DNA of 42,886 nt from Chrysochromulina parva. Its lineage: Eukaryota > Haptophyta > Prymnesiales > Chrysochromulinaceae. The stretch lies in assembly GCA_002887195.1 (NCBI GenBank), contig PJAB01000103.1:1-42886 (forward strand), in the 5' to 3' direction. Positions within the stretch are counted from its first letter, which is position 1. Every line of letters starts with the position of its first letter. The notes under the pieces were generated by a model. That model worked only from the letters and a program-made list of their open reading frames with translations. It did no database searches and was not told where the DNA came from. Both the position numbers and the translations under genes were made by a program. This document shows, piece after piece, positions 42,348-42,886 of the stretch.

Positions 42348-42886
42348 TCACGCGTCGTCATCGATGATCATGCCGTCGCCCTCCTCCTCATCATCCTCAT
42401 CCGTGCCAGCCGGAACGCCCTCGCCCTCGGCTGCCGGCAAGGCGTCCTGCAGCAACGGCTCGTCGGCCTGCGCGGCGTCCTCGTCGTCCATCTCGAAACC
42501 GTCGGGCTCGTCGGCGGCGGGCGCCGCCTCGTCTTCGTCCTCGGCCGCGGCAGGCGCGACGGAGTGCGTGATGCGCAGCGGGCCCGTGTCGCCTGGGCCG
42601 CGCAGCAGCAAGCGGCGCTGGTTCTGGCTTTCGGCCTCGTCCTCGTTGACCGTACGGCGTGAGAAGGTGATCGACGATGGTCGTGCGGACTTGGTGCGGT
42701 AGCTCTTGCGCGCCATGGCGATGCGCGACTCGATGGGATTATAGCTCGCAACGGTTTCACCAATGGCCAGGTAGTAAGTGTCCTGCGCGCTGGTGTCACG
42801 CTTTGCGAGCGTGTATTGGTACTCGCGCACCCACTCGAGGGGCACGTCTTCCTCGAGCGCCTCGTCCGCCCCCTCCTCGCGCGCGG
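42348..42886 (-). CDS. PAF1: PAF1 (RNA polymerase II-associated factor 1) homologue, C-terminal part
   Basis: A minus-strand frame open from the right edge (first full codon at 42884) to a stop at 42348 gives 178 residues of a longer protein. It reads ALEEDVPLEWVREYQYTLAK, then QDTYYLAIGETVASYNPIES and RIAMARKSYRTK, then SSITFSRRTVNEDEAESQNQ. This matches the conserved end of PAF1 (REYxWxVKNK...ENYFFIF...VYYNELETRVRLSKRR...R.MNE.ELEAQE). It is followed by the usual acidic tail, here with blocks such as DEDDEEEGDGMIIDDD. PAF1 is a core subunit of the Paf1 complex, which travels with elongating RNA polymerase II and promotes histone modification. The N-terminus lies outside the window. Confidence 0.85.
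   Translation of the reverse strand, partial: AREEGADEALEEDVPLEWVREYQYTLAKRDTSAQDTYYLAIGETVASYNPIESRIAMARKSYRTKSARPSSITFSRRTVNEDEAESQNQRRLLLRGPGDTGPLRITHSVAPAAAEDEDEAAPAADEPDGFEMDDEDAAQADEPLLQDALPAAEGEGVPAGTDEDDEEEGDGMIIDDDA

Overview
The window looks like nuclear DNA of a GC-rich, gene-dense, unicellular eukaryotic alga; a haptophyte such as a prymnesiophyte is my best guess. Supporting this are eukaryote-only proteins (eIF2B gamma, a PAF1 C-terminus, a P/U-type cyclin, an RGP1-type arrestin-fold protein, a homeodomain protein, an SLC35C2-like transporter), short GT-AG introns, low-complexity Gln/Ala/Asp-Glu tracts in coding sequence, and monocistronic genes on both strands. The exact lineage cannot be fixed from the sequence alone.

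Left part (1-11.9 kb): the 5' end of an unidentified minus-strand gene running off the left edge; a two-exon PHO80-like cyclin; a homeodomain protein; a two-exon RGP1-like protein; three closely spaced minus-strand genes (a divergent TRIC-like membrane protein, a GT25/procollagen-galactosyltransferase-like enzyme, and a protein with a possible permuted papain-like fold); then eIF2B gamma, divergent from the last of these across 144 bp, and a small single-pass membrane protein.

Middle (12-18.3 kb): three minus-strand genes. Two look like carbohydrate-active proteins (a beta-propeller protein and a secreted alpha-galactosidase-like hydrolase) and the third is an SLC35C2-like transporter. Short TTGAC/GTCAA repeats lie in the gap next to the hydrolase.

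Right part: an uninterrupted 10.4-kb ORF encodes a 3472-residue armadillo-repeat protein. It is followed within about 260 bp by an 8-kb ORF with reverse transcriptase, RNase H, a CCHC-like finger and two tandem ZZ-like zinc fingers. This second ORF is a non-LTR retroelement-like gene with no recognisable endonuclease in front of the RT. Next come an EF-hand/WW protein, a TPR-like protein and the C-terminus of PAF1, which runs off the right edge on the minus strand.

The genes are mostly unrelated housekeeping and signalling genes, not an operon-like system. The most unusual items are the retroelement ORF with tandem ZZ-like fingers, the giant ARM array, and the H...NC-type protein at 8.2-9.6 kb. 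All functional calls rest on motif recognition by eye; no database search was run.
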